A stretch of 64,000 nt of DNA from Planobispora rosea (GTDB lineage: Bacteria > Actinomycetota > Actinomycetes > Streptosporangiales > Streptosporangiaceae): NCBI RefSeq assembly GCF_014648175.1, contig NZ_BMQP01000028.1, positions 32,887 through 96,886 of the forward strand, given 5' to 3'. The first letter of the stretch is position 1. Each line of letters starts with the position of its first letter. This document shows, piece by piece, positions 8,102-16,380 of this stretch. A program made the position numbers and the translations under genes. Under the pieces are notes generated by a model. That model ran no database searches and was not told the DNA's origin. It saw only the letters and a list, made by a program, of their open reading frames with translations.

Positions 8102-8995
8102 TCAGGGGGGCAGTGCGGTCCAGGCGGTGTAGTCGTGGACGGCGATGCCGGCGAATGAGGGATAGCCGGCGGCGGCCGCGTCGACCTCGGCCAGGGCCGC
8201 GTCCATCGCCGCGCGTCCCTTCCCGTGGAAGGTGCAGTGCGGGCAGTCGGGCAGGCGGAGGGTCTCGGCGCCGAGCCGTACCGGACGGCCCGCCCGCTCG
8301 CCGCGGCGGAGCATGTCGGCGGAGATCTCCATGATGGAGCCGGGGCCGGTGGCGGTGTCGCGGTAGGACATGACGGTCACCGCGTCGGTGCGGGCCAGGA
8401 CCTCGTCGGCCAGGGTCCCGGAGCCCCCGGTGGTCGGCGAGCCCGCCGAGTTCGCCGGGTCCGCGCCGGAGGGGGCGGCGGGGACGGTGTGGTACCAGAA
8501 CGGCACGTCGGCCTCGAGTGGGCGGGGGTCGGCGTCGCGGAGTCCGGTCAGCAGCGCGGTGAAGGACGCGACGGTCCCGGCCCGGTCGGTGCGCCAGGCG
8601 GGCAGGTGGTACGGCTCGACGTCGACGTGGGCGGCGTGGAACAGGCCGGTGCCCATCGCGGTGCGCAGCCAGGACAGGGCGGCGGCGTGGTCGAGGGCCC
8701 ACTCGGGCGCGCCGCCCAGGGCGGCCAGCTTGATCCCGGCGGCGTCGGCGTTCTTCTTGAGCGTGGCCAGCCGGGCGCGCTCGGCGGCGGTGAGCTCCTC
8801 CGGCACGTAGGCGAAGATCTCGCTCACCTGCTGGGCGGTGGCCCACTCCACGACGGCGGCCGGGTCGGCCGGGTGCCACAGCCACATGGCGCGGACCGGG
8901 GCGGGGGCGGCACAGCCGCCGAGCGGGGCGAGCACGGCGGTGACACCGGTGAGGGCCAGCAGCGTCTGCGCCCATCCCCGCGCTCGTCGTCGCAC
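8102..8995 (-). CDS. Lipoprotein with TIM-barrel-like domain
   Basis: Protein of 297 residues with a lipoprotein signal peptide: basic start, hydrophobic run and lipobox LGGC (C28). The mature part has alternating beta-strand/helix segments (VRAMWLWHP, VSEIFAYVPEEL, AAHVDVEPYHLP, AVTVMSYRDT, GIAVHDYTAW) typical of an extracytoplasmic glycosidase-like barrel; the VDVEPY segment places acidic residues where such folds have active sites. The start is ATG 8995. The family is not named with certainty and no substrate can be assigned. Confidence 0.7.
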   Translation of the reverse strand: MRRRARGWAQTLLALTGVTAVLAPLGGCAAPAPVRAMWLWHPADPAAVVEWATAQQVSEIFAYVPEELTAAERARLATLKKNADAAGIKLAALGGAPEWALDHAAALSWLRTAMGTGLFHAAHVDVEPYHLPAWRTDRAGTVASFTALLTGLRDADPRPLEADVPFWYHTVPAAPSGADPANSAGSPTTGGSGTLADEVLARTDAVTVMSYRDTATGPGSIMEISADMLRRGERAGRPVRLGAETLRLPDCPHCTFHGKGRAAMDAALAEVDAAAAGYPSFAGIAVHDYTAWTALPP

Positions 8996-9085
8996 GCCCC
9001 GCCCCCGCTCACATCGTCCGCAGCGGTACCGTACGTACCCATCCGCCGGGAGGGGCGGTCACCCGCGGGGCCGCTTGTCGGGGGA

Positions 9086-9766
9086 CTACTTCTCGACGGA
9101 GATGTGCACGTGGTCGAAGTGGTTCTGGGTGACGCTGCCGCGGTCCTCCATCAGGCGCCAGCCCTCGTCCGCCCGGGCGGGGCTCCAGATGTGCTGGGCG
9201 AAGATGATGTATTTGATGCCGAGTTTCCCGGCGTTGTCCTTGACGTAGTTGGCGACCTCCCAGCCCTCCTTGAGCTTGGCGCTGGAAGGCATCCTGCCGC
9301 CCGTAGTGATCATGAAGTCGGCGGCCTTGCCGGTGGGGTGGTCGCTGCCGGGCATGCCGCCGTCGGCCCGCCAGGCGCCGATGGTCGGGAACGGGCCGAA
9401 CTTGGCGTCGACGTCGTCGATGACCTTCTTCATGGTGGCCGTGATGCGGTCGCCGCCGCCGAGGACCTTGGAGTGCTCGTGCGCTTTCTCGGTGGCGGTG
9501 GTCCCGGTGGTCCCGGTGGTCCCGTTCGTCCCTGTCGTCCCGGTCGTGGCCGAGGTGCTCGCCGTACCGGAAGTGCCGGAGGCGCCCGCCGCGGGAGCGG
9601 ACGGCGAGGTGGACGTCGTGCCGGCGGCCGCGGCCTTCTGCTGCTCGGTGGTGAGCCGGGTGGCGAACTGCTGGGCGGAGGAGACGCCGGAACGGGGAGT
9701 GATCTGGGCGAACTGGCTCTGCAGGACGGCCACACGGGCCTGGATCGCGGCGATGCCTTCGGTCAC
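9086..9766 (-). CDS. M15-like peptidoglycan hydrolase, flagellar regulon
   Basis: Protein of 226 residues starting at GTG 9766 with GAGGAG 8 bases upstream. Residues 1-45 form a helical segment (AIQARVAVLQSQ ... FATRL), then a Ser/Thr/Gly-rich linker (50-92) and a C-terminal domain with M15-type zinc ligands: H143 and D150 in SDHPTGKAADF, and H219/H221 in HFDHVHIS. This fold occurs in D,D-/L,D-carboxypeptidase-like wall enzymes. There is no Sec signal peptide. It is divergent from flgB, has its own FliA-type promoter, and its N-terminal layout resembles that of the NlpC/P60 protein at 16.4 kb. It probably opens peptidoglycan for rod or hook assembly (inference). Confidence 0.8.
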   Translation of the reverse strand: MTEGIAAIQARVAVLQSQFAQITPRSGVSSAQQFATRLTTEQQKAAAAGTTSTSPSAPAAGASGTSGTASTSATTGTTGTNGTTGTTGTTATEKAHEHSKVLGGGDRITATMKKVIDDVDAKFGPFPTIGAWRADGGMPGSDHPTGKAADFMITTGGRMPSSAKLKEGWEVANYVKDNAGKLGIKYIIFAQHIWSPARADEGWRLMEDRGSVTQNHFDHVHISVEK

Positions 9767-9815
9767 GCGGGCTCTCCTCGCTGGTGGGCGGCTTCGAGAA
9801 TGGGCTCGCCGCCCC

Positions 9816-9842
9816 ATCGGCAGGGCGGCTCCCCCATCTGAG
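9816..9842 (-). promoter_or_regulatory. FliA-type promoter of the M15-like hydrolase
   Basis: On the minus strand, CTCA (complement of 9839-9842), 17 bases, GCCGAT (complement of 9816-9821). About 50 bases lie between the -10 and GTG 9766. It is back to back with the flgB promoter. Confidence 0.65.
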
Positions 9843-9880
9843 GACTTGGCACGAGGACGGAGACGAAAGCCGGAAAAGTC

Positions 9881-9906
9881 CTCAGGACGACTCCGGACTG
9901 TCCGAT
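9881..9906 (+). promoter_or_regulatory. FliA-type promoter of the flgB operon
   Basis: CTCA (9881-9884), 16 bases, TCCGAT (9901-9906), 77 bases before the flgB start. The TCCGAT variant also occurs before the diguanylate cyclase and the CHASE kinase. Confidence 0.7.
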
Positions 9907-9983
9907 GGGCCTACCTGAGCAGGGAGTGCTCGCCCCGTTACGCCATGGATCGGCGGTCGTAGTAGAGCGAACGGAGTCTGTTC

Positions 9984-10352
9984 GTGCTCGAGGACGTCAC
10001 CTCCAGCGCTGTGCGCATCGCGCTGAAGGGCCTGGCCCAGCGCCAGCGAGTCATCGCCGACAACATCGCCAATATCGAGACTCCCGGTTTCCTCGCCGGC
10101 CGCGTCCAGTTCGAGGAGGCCCTGCGGACCGCGGTCACCAGCGGATCACCCGACAAGGCCGCCAGTGCCGTCAGAGGTGTGCAGCCGGGCGTCGCCCGCT
10201 CCCTTGAGCCCACCCGGGAGAACGGCAACAACGTCAACCTCGACCACGAGACCTTGTCGCACATGGACACCGTGCTGCGCTACCAGACGATGTTGAAAGC
10301 CCTCGACGCCAAGTACGGCCAGCTGCGTTCCGTCATCAGGGGAGGTGCGTGA
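9984..10352 (+). CDS. flgB: Flagellar basal-body rod protein FlgB
   Basis: Proximal rod subunit, exported through the flagellar gate, joining the rod to the MS ring and FliE. The protein has 122 residues, near the usual length. The N-terminal rod motif is present (ALKGLAQRQRVIADNIANIETPGF, with the conserved NIAN-TPG) and the C-terminal helix HMDTVLRYQTMLKALDAKY. The start is GTG 9984 with ACGGAG 8 bases upstream. First gene of the main operon; flgC follows with a 2-base gap from its preferred ATG. Confidence 0.97.
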   Translation: MLEDVTSSAVRIALKGLAQRQRVIADNIANIETPGFLAGRVQFEEALRTAVTSGSPDKAASAVRGVQPGVARSLEPTRENGNNVNLDHETLSHMDTVLRYQTMLKALDAKYGQLRSVIRGGA

Positions 10353-10354
10353 CC

Positions 10355-10768
10355 ATGGCTACCGGTCCCTTCGGAGCGATCGGCATCGCCGGCACGGGTG
10401 TGACCGTCTACCGCAAGTGGCTGGACGCCGTGTCGGACAACATCGCCAACATCAACAACGTCGCGCCCACCAGCGGTGAGGCGTTCCGGGCCCGCTATGT
10501 GCTCGCCCAGGCCGTGGACTACGGCTCGGGCAACGGCGGCGTCCAGGTCGGCGGAATCGAGCTGGGCAAGGCCGAGGGCCGCCTGGTCTACGAGCCCGAC
10601 CACCCCCTGGCCGACGAGAAGGGCTACGTGCGCTACCCCGACATCGACCTCGGCGCCCAGATGGGGCAGCTGATGATGGCGCAGCGCTCCTACCAGGCCA
10701 ACCTTTCGGTCGTCGACCGCGCCTATGACGCCTACCAGGCCGCGCTCCAGCTCGGGAGGAACGGATGA
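10355..10768 (+). CDS. flgC: Flagellar basal-body rod protein FlgC
   Basis: Rod subunit of 137 residues. Motifs: N-terminal YRKWLDAVSDNIANINN and C-terminal MAQRSYQANLSVVDRAYDAYQAALQLG. A GTG at 10349 overlaps the flgB stop, but GGAGGT (10341-10346) is correctly spaced (8 bases) for ATG 10355, which is chosen. It overlaps fliE by an ATGA junction. Confidence 0.97.
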   Translation: MATGPFGAIGIAGTGVTVYRKWLDAVSDNIANINNVAPTSGEAFRARYVLAQAVDYGSGNGGVQVGGIELGKAEGRLVYEPDHPLADEKGYVRYPDIDLGAQMGQLMMAQRSYQANLSVVDRAYDAYQAALQLGRNG

Positions 10769-11076
10769 GCATCGACTCGATCGGCCCCATCGCGGGACCG
10801 CTGCGCATCGTCGCCCCCGACGCCCCGTCGGGCCTGTCGGCCGCGCGGAACGCGGGCGACGTCTTCGGTGGGATCCTCACCCAGAGCGTCGAGGGCCTGC
10901 AGGCCACGCAGTCCAAGGCCGACGCGCTGGCCGTCAAGGCCGCCACCGGCGACCTGCAGGACGCCCACGACTACATGGCCGCCAGCACCGAGGCCGCACT
11001 GGCCACCCAGCTCACCGTCGCCGTCCGTGACAAGGCCATCGCCGCCTTCACCGAGATCATGAGGTTGCAGGGCTGA
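10765..11076 (+). CDS. fliE: Flagellar hook-basal body complex protein FliE
   Basis: Adapter between MS ring and rod, 103 residues. Conserved C-terminal part: DYMAASTEAALATQLTVAVRDKAIAAFTEIMRLQ matches the FliE family (helix with V-R-K-A--A--EI-RM-v). ATG 10765 overlaps the flgC stop; GGGAGG lies just upstream. Confidence 0.95.
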   Translation: MSIDSIGPIAGPLRIVAPDAPSGLSAARNAGDVFGGILTQSVEGLQATQSKADALAVKAATGDLQDAHDYMAASTEAALATQLTVAVRDKAIAAFTEIMRLQG

Positions 11077-12686
11077 TGCAGGAACGCGCACTCGCCGCCC
11101 TCCGCCAGGGCCGCTCCGCCTTCGCGTCGTTCAGCAGCGGGCAGAAGGCCGTCACCATCTCGCTCGTCCTCGTCCTCGCGGTGGGTGGATTCTTCTTCGC
11201 GCAGTGGGCCTCGCAGCCCACGTACGGCACGCTGTACTCCAACCTGTCGGGGTCCGACGGCAACGCGATCGTCGAGAAGCTCACCGCCGAAGGCGTTCCC
11301 TACCAGCTCACCGACGGCGGCAGCACGATCCTGGTGCCCCAGGCCCAGGTGTACGACCTGCGGCTGAAGATGAGCGGTGAGGGCCTGCCGTCCCAGGAGG
11401 ACGGCGGCGGCTACGCCCTGCTGGACAAGCAGGGTGTCACCACCTCCGACTTCATGCAGCACGTCGGCTACCAGCGCGCCCTGGAGGGCGAGCTCGCCAA
11501 GACCATCAAGGCGATCGACGGCGTCAACTCCGCCAGCGTGCACCTCGCGATCCCGCAGAAGGACGTCTTCTCCGACGACGCCGCCAAGCCGACCGCCTCG
11601 GTCTTGGTGAGCACCGTCCCCACCAAGGAGCTGACCACCGCGCAGGTCAAGGCCGTGGTGAACCTGGTCGCCTCCAGCATCGAGGGCATGGAGCCGACCG
11701 ACGTCACCCTCGCCGACTCCACCGGCAGGGTGCTGTCGGCCGGCGGCGAGCAGGCCCTGACCGGCGCCGGCGACGAGCGCGAGCAGCAGACCCAGGCGTT
11801 CGAGCAGCGGATGGGCAGCTCGATCCAGCAGATGCTGACCCAGGTCCTCGGCCCGAACAAGGCCGTCGTCAAGGTCACCGCCGACCTCGACTACGACCAG
11901 ACCGAGACCAAGAGCCAGCGCTACGTCAGCGACCCGAACACCCCGCCGCTGTCGTCGACGACCAAGGAGGAGAGCTACGACGGTGGCGGCACGCCGACCG
12001 GCGGCGTCCTCGGTCCCGACAACATCCAGGTCCCGAGCACCCAGGCCGGCAACAACTACCGGTCGGTCACCGAGACCCGTGACAACGCCGTCGGCCTGGT
12101 CAGCGAGACCCGCAAGACCGCGCCCGGCGCGGTCCGCAAGCTCGACGTCGCCGTGATGGTCGACGGCCAGGCGTCCGCCGGCGTGGACATGGCCGAGATC
12201 CAGCGCATCGTGACCTCCGCCGCCGGTGTGAGCACCCAGCGGGGCGACACCATCGCCGTCGCCGCCATGCCGTTCGACAACAGCACCGCCGAGAAGGCCG
12301 CCGCCGACCTCGCCGCCGCTCAGAAGGCCGAGCAGGACGCCCAGACGATGGAGTACGCCAAGATCGGCGCTGCCGCCCTGGGCATCGCGCTCCTGTTCGT
12401 CATCGGGATGCTGCGCGGCCGCCGCAAGCGCCGCTCGGCGCTGTCGAAGAAGGAGCAGGCGCGTCTGGAGGAGCTCCAGATCGAGCTGGAGCGCGTCCGC
12501 GCCCAGGCCGCCCTGGAGGCCTCCGAGCGCGAGGCGCTCATGGCCGCCCCGGCCGATCCCGCCCCCGCCGAGCCCGACGCCGGCAAGCGTGAGGAGCTCC
12601 GTGACGAGATCTCCGGCATGGTGTCCCGCCAGCCGGAGGAAGTCGCCCACGTCCTGCGCAGCTGGCTCGCGGACAGGAGGAACTAG
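11076..12686 (+). CDS. fliF: Flagellar MS-ring protein FliF
   Basis: Builds the membrane-supramembrane ring. The protein has 536 residues with TM1 at about 25-45 and TM2 at about 430-447, enclosing the ring-building (YscJ/FliF-type) domains: LYSNLSGSDGNAIVEKLTAEGVPYQL and the hook GEGLPSQ in the first. The cytoplasmic C-terminus ends with EISGMVSRQPEEVAHVLRSWL, the FliG-binding tail. ATG 11076 shares one base with the fliE stop. Confidence 0.97.
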   Translation: MQERALAALRQGRSAFASFSSGQKAVTISLVLVLAVGGFFFAQWASQPTYGTLYSNLSGSDGNAIVEKLTAEGVPYQLTDGGSTILVPQAQVYDLRLKMSGEGLPSQEDGGGYALLDKQGVTTSDFMQHVGYQRALEGELAKTIKAIDGVNSASVHLAIPQKDVFSDDAAKPTASVLVSTVPTKELTTAQVKAVVNLVASSIEGMEPTDVTLADSTGRVLSAGGEQALTGAGDEREQQTQAFEQRMGSSIQQMLTQVLGPNKAVVKVTADLDYDQTETKSQRYVSDPNTPPLSSTTKEESYDGGGTPTGGVLGPDNIQVPSTQAGNNYRSVTETRDNAVGLVSETRKTAPGAVRKLDVAVMVDGQASAGVDMAEIQRIVTSAAGVSTQRGDTIAVAAMPFDNSTAEKAAADLAAAQKAEQDAQTMEYAKIGAAALGIALLFVIGMLRGRRKRRSALSKKEQARLEELQIELERVRAQAALEASEREALMAAPADPAPAEPDAGKREELRDEISGMVSRQPEEVAHVLRSWLADRRN

Positions 12687-12688
12687 CC

Positions 12689-13702
12689 ATGCCGATGACC
12701 GAGACCATGTCCGGCCTGCGCAAGGCCGCCATCCTGCTCGTGCAGATGGGCAAGGACGACTCGGCGAAGGTGCTCGGGCAGCTGCGCGAGCCCGAGGTCG
12801 AGGAGCTGACCGCCGAGATCGTGCGGCTGGGCACCGTCGACCCCGGCGACGCCGTGGAGATCCTCTCGGAGTTCCGCGACCTGACCACCGCCTACCGCTA
12901 CGCCGGCCAGGGCGGCATGGACTTCGCCCGCGAGCTGCTGGAGGCGTCGCTGGGCCGCGAGCGGGCCAGCCAGATCGTCGAGCGGCTCTCGGCCACGCTG
13001 GTCGACCTGCCGTTCAGCTTCCTGCAGCGGGCCGACCCCCGGCAGGTGCTCTCGTTCGTGCAGGACGAGCACCCCCAGCTGATCGCGCTGGTGCTCGCGC
13101 ACCTCCCGTCCCACCTGGGCGCGCAGATCCTGTCGGGCCTCAGCCCGACCCTGCAGGCCGACGTGGCGCACCGGATCGCGGTGATGGACCGCACCTCGCC
13201 GGACATCATCCGCCAGGTGGAGACGATGCTGGAGCGCAAGCTCTCGTCGGTGCTCCAGCCGTCCGACCTGTCGGCGGTGGGCGGCCTGCAGCCGCTGGTG
13301 GACATCATCAACCGCGCGGACCGGGTCACCGAGCGCCTGATCCTGGAGGGCCTGGAGGGGCGCAGCCCCGAGCTGGCCGAGGAAGTCCGCAGCCGGATGT
13401 TCATGTTCGAGGACGTCGTCCACCTCGACGACCGCGCCGTCCAGCTGGTGGTCCGGCAGGTCGAGACCGCCGACCTGGCGACCGCGCTCAAGGGCGTCAG
13501 CCAGGACGTGCTCAACAAGGTGACGCGCAACCTGTCCGCGCGTGCCGCCGAGAACCTCGTCGAGGAGATCGACCTGCTCGGTCCGGTACGGCTGCGCACG
13601 GTCGAGGAAGCCCAGGCCAAGATCGTTCACGCGATCCGGGCGCTGGAGGAGTCGGGCCAGATCATGATTCGTCGCGGGGATGAAGATGAGTTTGTCGCCT
13701 GA
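12689..13702 (+). CDS. fliG: Flagellar motor switch protein FliG
   Basis: Rotor protein that contacts FliF, FliM and the stator. The protein has 337 residues with N-terminal (KAAILLVQMGKDDSAKVLGQL), middle (DEHPQLIALVLAHLP, the EHPQ motif) and C-terminal (RMFMFEDVVHLDDRAVQLVVRQVE) domains. AGGAGG sits 8 bases before ATG 12689. The charged residues of the stator-facing helix are present. It overlaps fliH by 23 bases. Confidence 0.97.
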   Translation: MPMTETMSGLRKAAILLVQMGKDDSAKVLGQLREPEVEELTAEIVRLGTVDPGDAVEILSEFRDLTTAYRYAGQGGMDFARELLEASLGRERASQIVERLSATLVDLPFSFLQRADPRQVLSFVQDEHPQLIALVLAHLPSHLGAQILSGLSPTLQADVAHRIAVMDRTSPDIIRQVETMLERKLSSVLQPSDLSAVGGLQPLVDIINRADRVTERLILEGLEGRSPELAEEVRSRMFMFEDVVHLDDRAVQLVVRQVETADLATALKGVSQDVLNKVTRNLSARAAENLVEEIDLLGPVRLRTVEEAQAKIVHAIRALEESGQIMIRRGDEDEFVA

Positions 13703-14351
13703 GGTGGTCGTCCGGGGGACGCAGGCGCGCACCTTCAGCGCCGCCAGATTCACCGCCGATTTCGGTACGGGAGCCAACATCCCTGCCGATGTGATGGAAC
13801 GAGCCCGGGCCGAGGCCCGGGCCACCGGATACGCCGAGGGCTGGGCGCAGGGCCGCGAGGAGGCCCGCCAGGCCGCCGCGGCCGAGGTCCGGGACGAGGC
13901 CGAGCGCGTCGCCCGGGCCGAGGCCCGCAAGATCGCGCGGCTGGACAGCGCCCTGTCCGCGATCACCACCTCGGCGGGCCGGCTGGAGCAGCAGACCGCC
14001 CCGGCGGCCGCCGAACTGGAGGAGCTCATCGTTCAGACCGCCTACGCCCTCGCCGAGGCCGTACTCGGCCGGGAGATCGAGAACAGCCCCGAGCCCGGCC
14101 GCGAGGCCCTGGCCAGGGCACTGGCCCTGGTGCCGGAGAACCGCCCCGTGCTCGTCCGGCTGAGCCCCGCCGACCACGCCGCCCTCGTCGGCGCGGCGAA
14201 CAACACCTTCGACATCGACGGCCGGAGCGTGACCATGGTCGTCGACCCCCGGATGAAGCCCGGCGACGCCGTCGCCGAGTGCGACGCGACCGCCGTCGAC
14301 GCCCGCCTGTCCACCGCCCTCGAACGCGTCAAGGAGGCCCTGGGCCTGTGA
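13680..14351 (+). CDS. fliH: Flagellar assembly protein FliH
   Basis: Regulator and stalk of the export ATPase FliI. The protein has 223 residues: variable N-terminus, a charged Ala/Glu/Arg-rich coiled coil (about 38-110) beginning GYAEGWAQGREEARQAA (a GxxxG-like repeat), and a FliH/V-ATPase E-like C-terminal domain. The start could be ATG 13680 or ATG 13686. It overlaps fliG upstream and fliI downstream (GTGA). Confidence 0.88.
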   Translation: MKMSLSPEVVVRGTQARTFSAARFTADFGTGANIPADVMERARAEARATGYAEGWAQGREEARQAAAAEVRDEAERVARAEARKIARLDSALSAITTSAGRLEQQTAPAAAELEELIVQTAYALAEAVLGREIENSPEPGREALARALALVPENRPVLVRLSPADHAALVGAANNTFDIDGRSVTMVVDPRMKPGDAVAECDATAVDARLSTALERVKEALGL

Positions 14352-15652
14352 TCCCGCTGCTCGACTCCCGCATCGCCGCCGCCACCAAGGTGGCCAGGCC
14401 CATCGTGGCCGGCCGCGTGTCCGCCGTGGTCGGACTCTCGGTCGCCGTGGAGGGCGTCTCCGGCAAAGTGGGCGACCTGGTGTACCTGGGCGAGGGCCCG
14501 GCCGCCGTCCCGGCCGAGGTGGTCGCGCTGGACAGCGGGCGGCTCAGCTGCCTGCCGCTGGGCTCCCTGACCGGCATCGGAGTGGGCAGCCCCGCGATCG
14601 CCACCGGCGACACGCTGCGGATCCCGGTCGGTGAGGCGCTGCGCGGCCGCGTCCTGGACGGCCTGGGCCGCCCGATGGACGGCGGTCCCTCGCTGGCGGG
14701 GCTGGAGATGGTCCCGGTGGAGAACGAGCCGCCGAACGCCATGCAGCGGCGCCGGATCACCGAGCCGATGCCGGTGGGCGTGCGCGCCCTGGACACCATG
14801 GTCACCGTCGGGCGCGGGCAGCGTCTGGGCATCTTCGCCGGTTCCGGCGTCGGCAAGTCCAGCCTCATGTCCATGATCACCCGGGGCACCGAGGCCGAGA
14901 TCACCGTCGTGGCGCTGGTCGGCGAGCGCGGCCGGGAGGTGCGCGAGTTCCTGGAGAACGACCTCGGCCCCGAGGGCCTGGCCCGCTCCGTCGTGATCGT
15001 GGCCACCTCCGACCAGCCGCCCATGGTGCGCCTGCGCGCCTGCTTCGTGGCCACGCGCATCGCCGAGTGGTTCCGCGACCAGGGCCGTGACGCCCTGCTG
15101 CTGATGGACAGCCTCACCCGGGCCGCCATGGCCCAGCGCGAGGTCGGCCTCTCGGCCGGTGAGCCGCCGGCCACCCGCGGCTACCCGCCGTCGGTGTTCG
15201 CGATGCTGCCCCGGCTGCTGGAGCGGGCCGGGCCCGGCGTCGACGGCACCATCACCGGCCTGTACACGGTGCTGGTCGACGGAGACGACCACAACGAGCC
15301 CATCGCCGACGCCGCGCGCTCGATCCTCGACGGCCACGTCGTGCTCGACCGGCGCCTGGCGACCGCGGGCCACTTCCCCACGATCGACGTGCTGGAGTCG
15401 GTCTCCCGCGTCGCGGGCGCGGTGACCAGCCGCGAGCAGCGGTCCGGCGCGACCTCGCTGCGCCGTCTGCTGGCCGCCCACCGCGACATCCGCGAACTGG
15501 TGGAGATCGGCGCCTACGTACCCGGCACCAACCCCGACGCCGACCTGGCGCGGGCGCTGTGGCCGCGGATCCAGGGATTCCTCCGTCAGGACATGGAGGA
15601 GCGCACCTCGGCCGGGGAAGCCTGGCAGGAGCTCCAGGCCCTGCTGGGCTGA
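14348..15652 (+). CDS. fliI: Flagellar export ATPase FliI
   Basis: Hexameric F1-beta-like ATPase energising unfolding and entry of flagellar substrates. The protein has 434 residues from GTG 14348 (AAGGAGG at 14331). Walker A GSGVGKSS at about 165-172, Walker B LLLMDSLTR at about 249-257, and the Q/GEPPATRGYPPSVF signature of the type III ATPase family are intact. Its start overlaps the fliH stop by 4 bases. Confidence 0.97.
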   Translation: MIPLLDSRIAAATKVARPIVAGRVSAVVGLSVAVEGVSGKVGDLVYLGEGPAAVPAEVVALDSGRLSCLPLGSLTGIGVGSPAIATGDTLRIPVGEALRGRVLDGLGRPMDGGPSLAGLEMVPVENEPPNAMQRRRITEPMPVGVRALDTMVTVGRGQRLGIFAGSGVGKSSLMSMITRGTEAEITVVALVGERGREVREFLENDLGPEGLARSVVIVATSDQPPMVRLRACFVATRIAEWFRDQGRDALLLMDSLTRAAMAQREVGLSAGEPPATRGYPPSVFAMLPRLLERAGPGVDGTITGLYTVLVDGDDHNEPIADAARSILDGHVVLDRRLATAGHFPTIDVLESVSRVAGAVTSREQRSGATSLRRLLAAHRDIRELVEIGAYVPGTNPDADLARALWPRIQGFLRQDMEERTSAGEAWQELQALLG

Positions 15653-15675
15653 GGGGCTCCCCGCTGACGGAACCC

Positions 15676-15723
15676 CCCGGAACCTCCCGTCAGGACCTCT
15701 CCCGGAACCTCCCGTCAGGACCT
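15676..15723. repeat. Direct 23-bp duplication before fliJ
   Basis: Two identical 23-bp copies (15676-15698 and 15701-15723; begins CCCGGAACCTCC and ends CAGGACCT), 25-bp period, in the 152-base gap between fliI and fliJ. No promoter motif of the FliA type was found in this gap. Confidence 0.7.
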
Positions 15724-15804
15724 CCCCGCCGGAACGTTCCTGCGGCCGGGATCTCCCCTCCCTCTTCCCTCCCACGTCCAGGATCACGACCTTAAGGAGC
15801 TCCC

Positions 15805-16380
15805 ATGAGCCCACGATTCCGGCTCTCCTCGATCCTGCGGGCCCGCAAGGCCCAGGAGGACGCCGCCAAGGGCGGGGTGATGCGGGCCCGCTCCGCGGCG
15901 GCCGCCGCCGCCCAGCGGGTCGAGGACCAGGAGGTGGAGCTGCAGGCCCGGATGGTCGTGCCGGAGCCCTCCGACGCCGCCGCGTTCGTCGCGGCGATGG
16001 CCGCCCGGCGCGCGGTGGCCGCGGAGCTGTCGCTGCGGCGGCAGCAGGCCGAGGAGGCCCAGCGGAAGGTCGCCACCAGCGTGAACAGCTGGAGCGCGGC
16101 CTCCCAGCGGCGCCGGATGGTGGAGAAGCTGGCCGAACGGCACGAGGCCGCCCGCCAGGAGGCCGACGCCGCCGCCGAGCAGCTCGCCGTCGACGACCTG
16201 TCGACCACCCGCCGGCCGCGCACCGGCGGACTGCCGGACGGCGGATCGCAGGCCGCCAGGCCGCGCACCGGCGGGCTGCCGAGCAGCGGATCGCAGCCCG
16301 GCAGGCCGTGGACCGGCGGGACGCAGACGGACAGATGGCAGTCGAGCAGGTGGCAGGCAGGACAGGAGAAGGGCCGTTGA
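15805..16380 (+). CDS. fliJ: FliJ-like flagellar export protein
   Basis: FliJ is the central stalk/escort of the FliI ring. The protein has 191 residues; residues 5-140 are a long helical coiled-coil-like stretch (ILRARKAQEDAAKGGVM, AVAAELSLRRQQAEEAQRKV) in the usual place after fliI. The last 60 residues depart from the family and hold three RPxTGGLP/GG-type repeats. AAGGAG lies 8 bases before ATG 15805. The NlpC/P60 gene begins at TTG within the stop (TTGA). Confidence 0.8.
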   Translation: MSPRFRLSSILRARKAQEDAAKGGVMRARSAAAAAAQRVEDQEVELQARMVVPEPSDAAAFVAAMAARRAVAAELSLRRQQAEEAQRKVATSVNSWSAASQRRRMVEKLAERHEAARQEADAAAEQLAVDDLSTTRRPRTGGLPDGGSQAARPRTGGLPSSGSQPGRPWTGGTQTDRWQSSRWQAGQEKGR

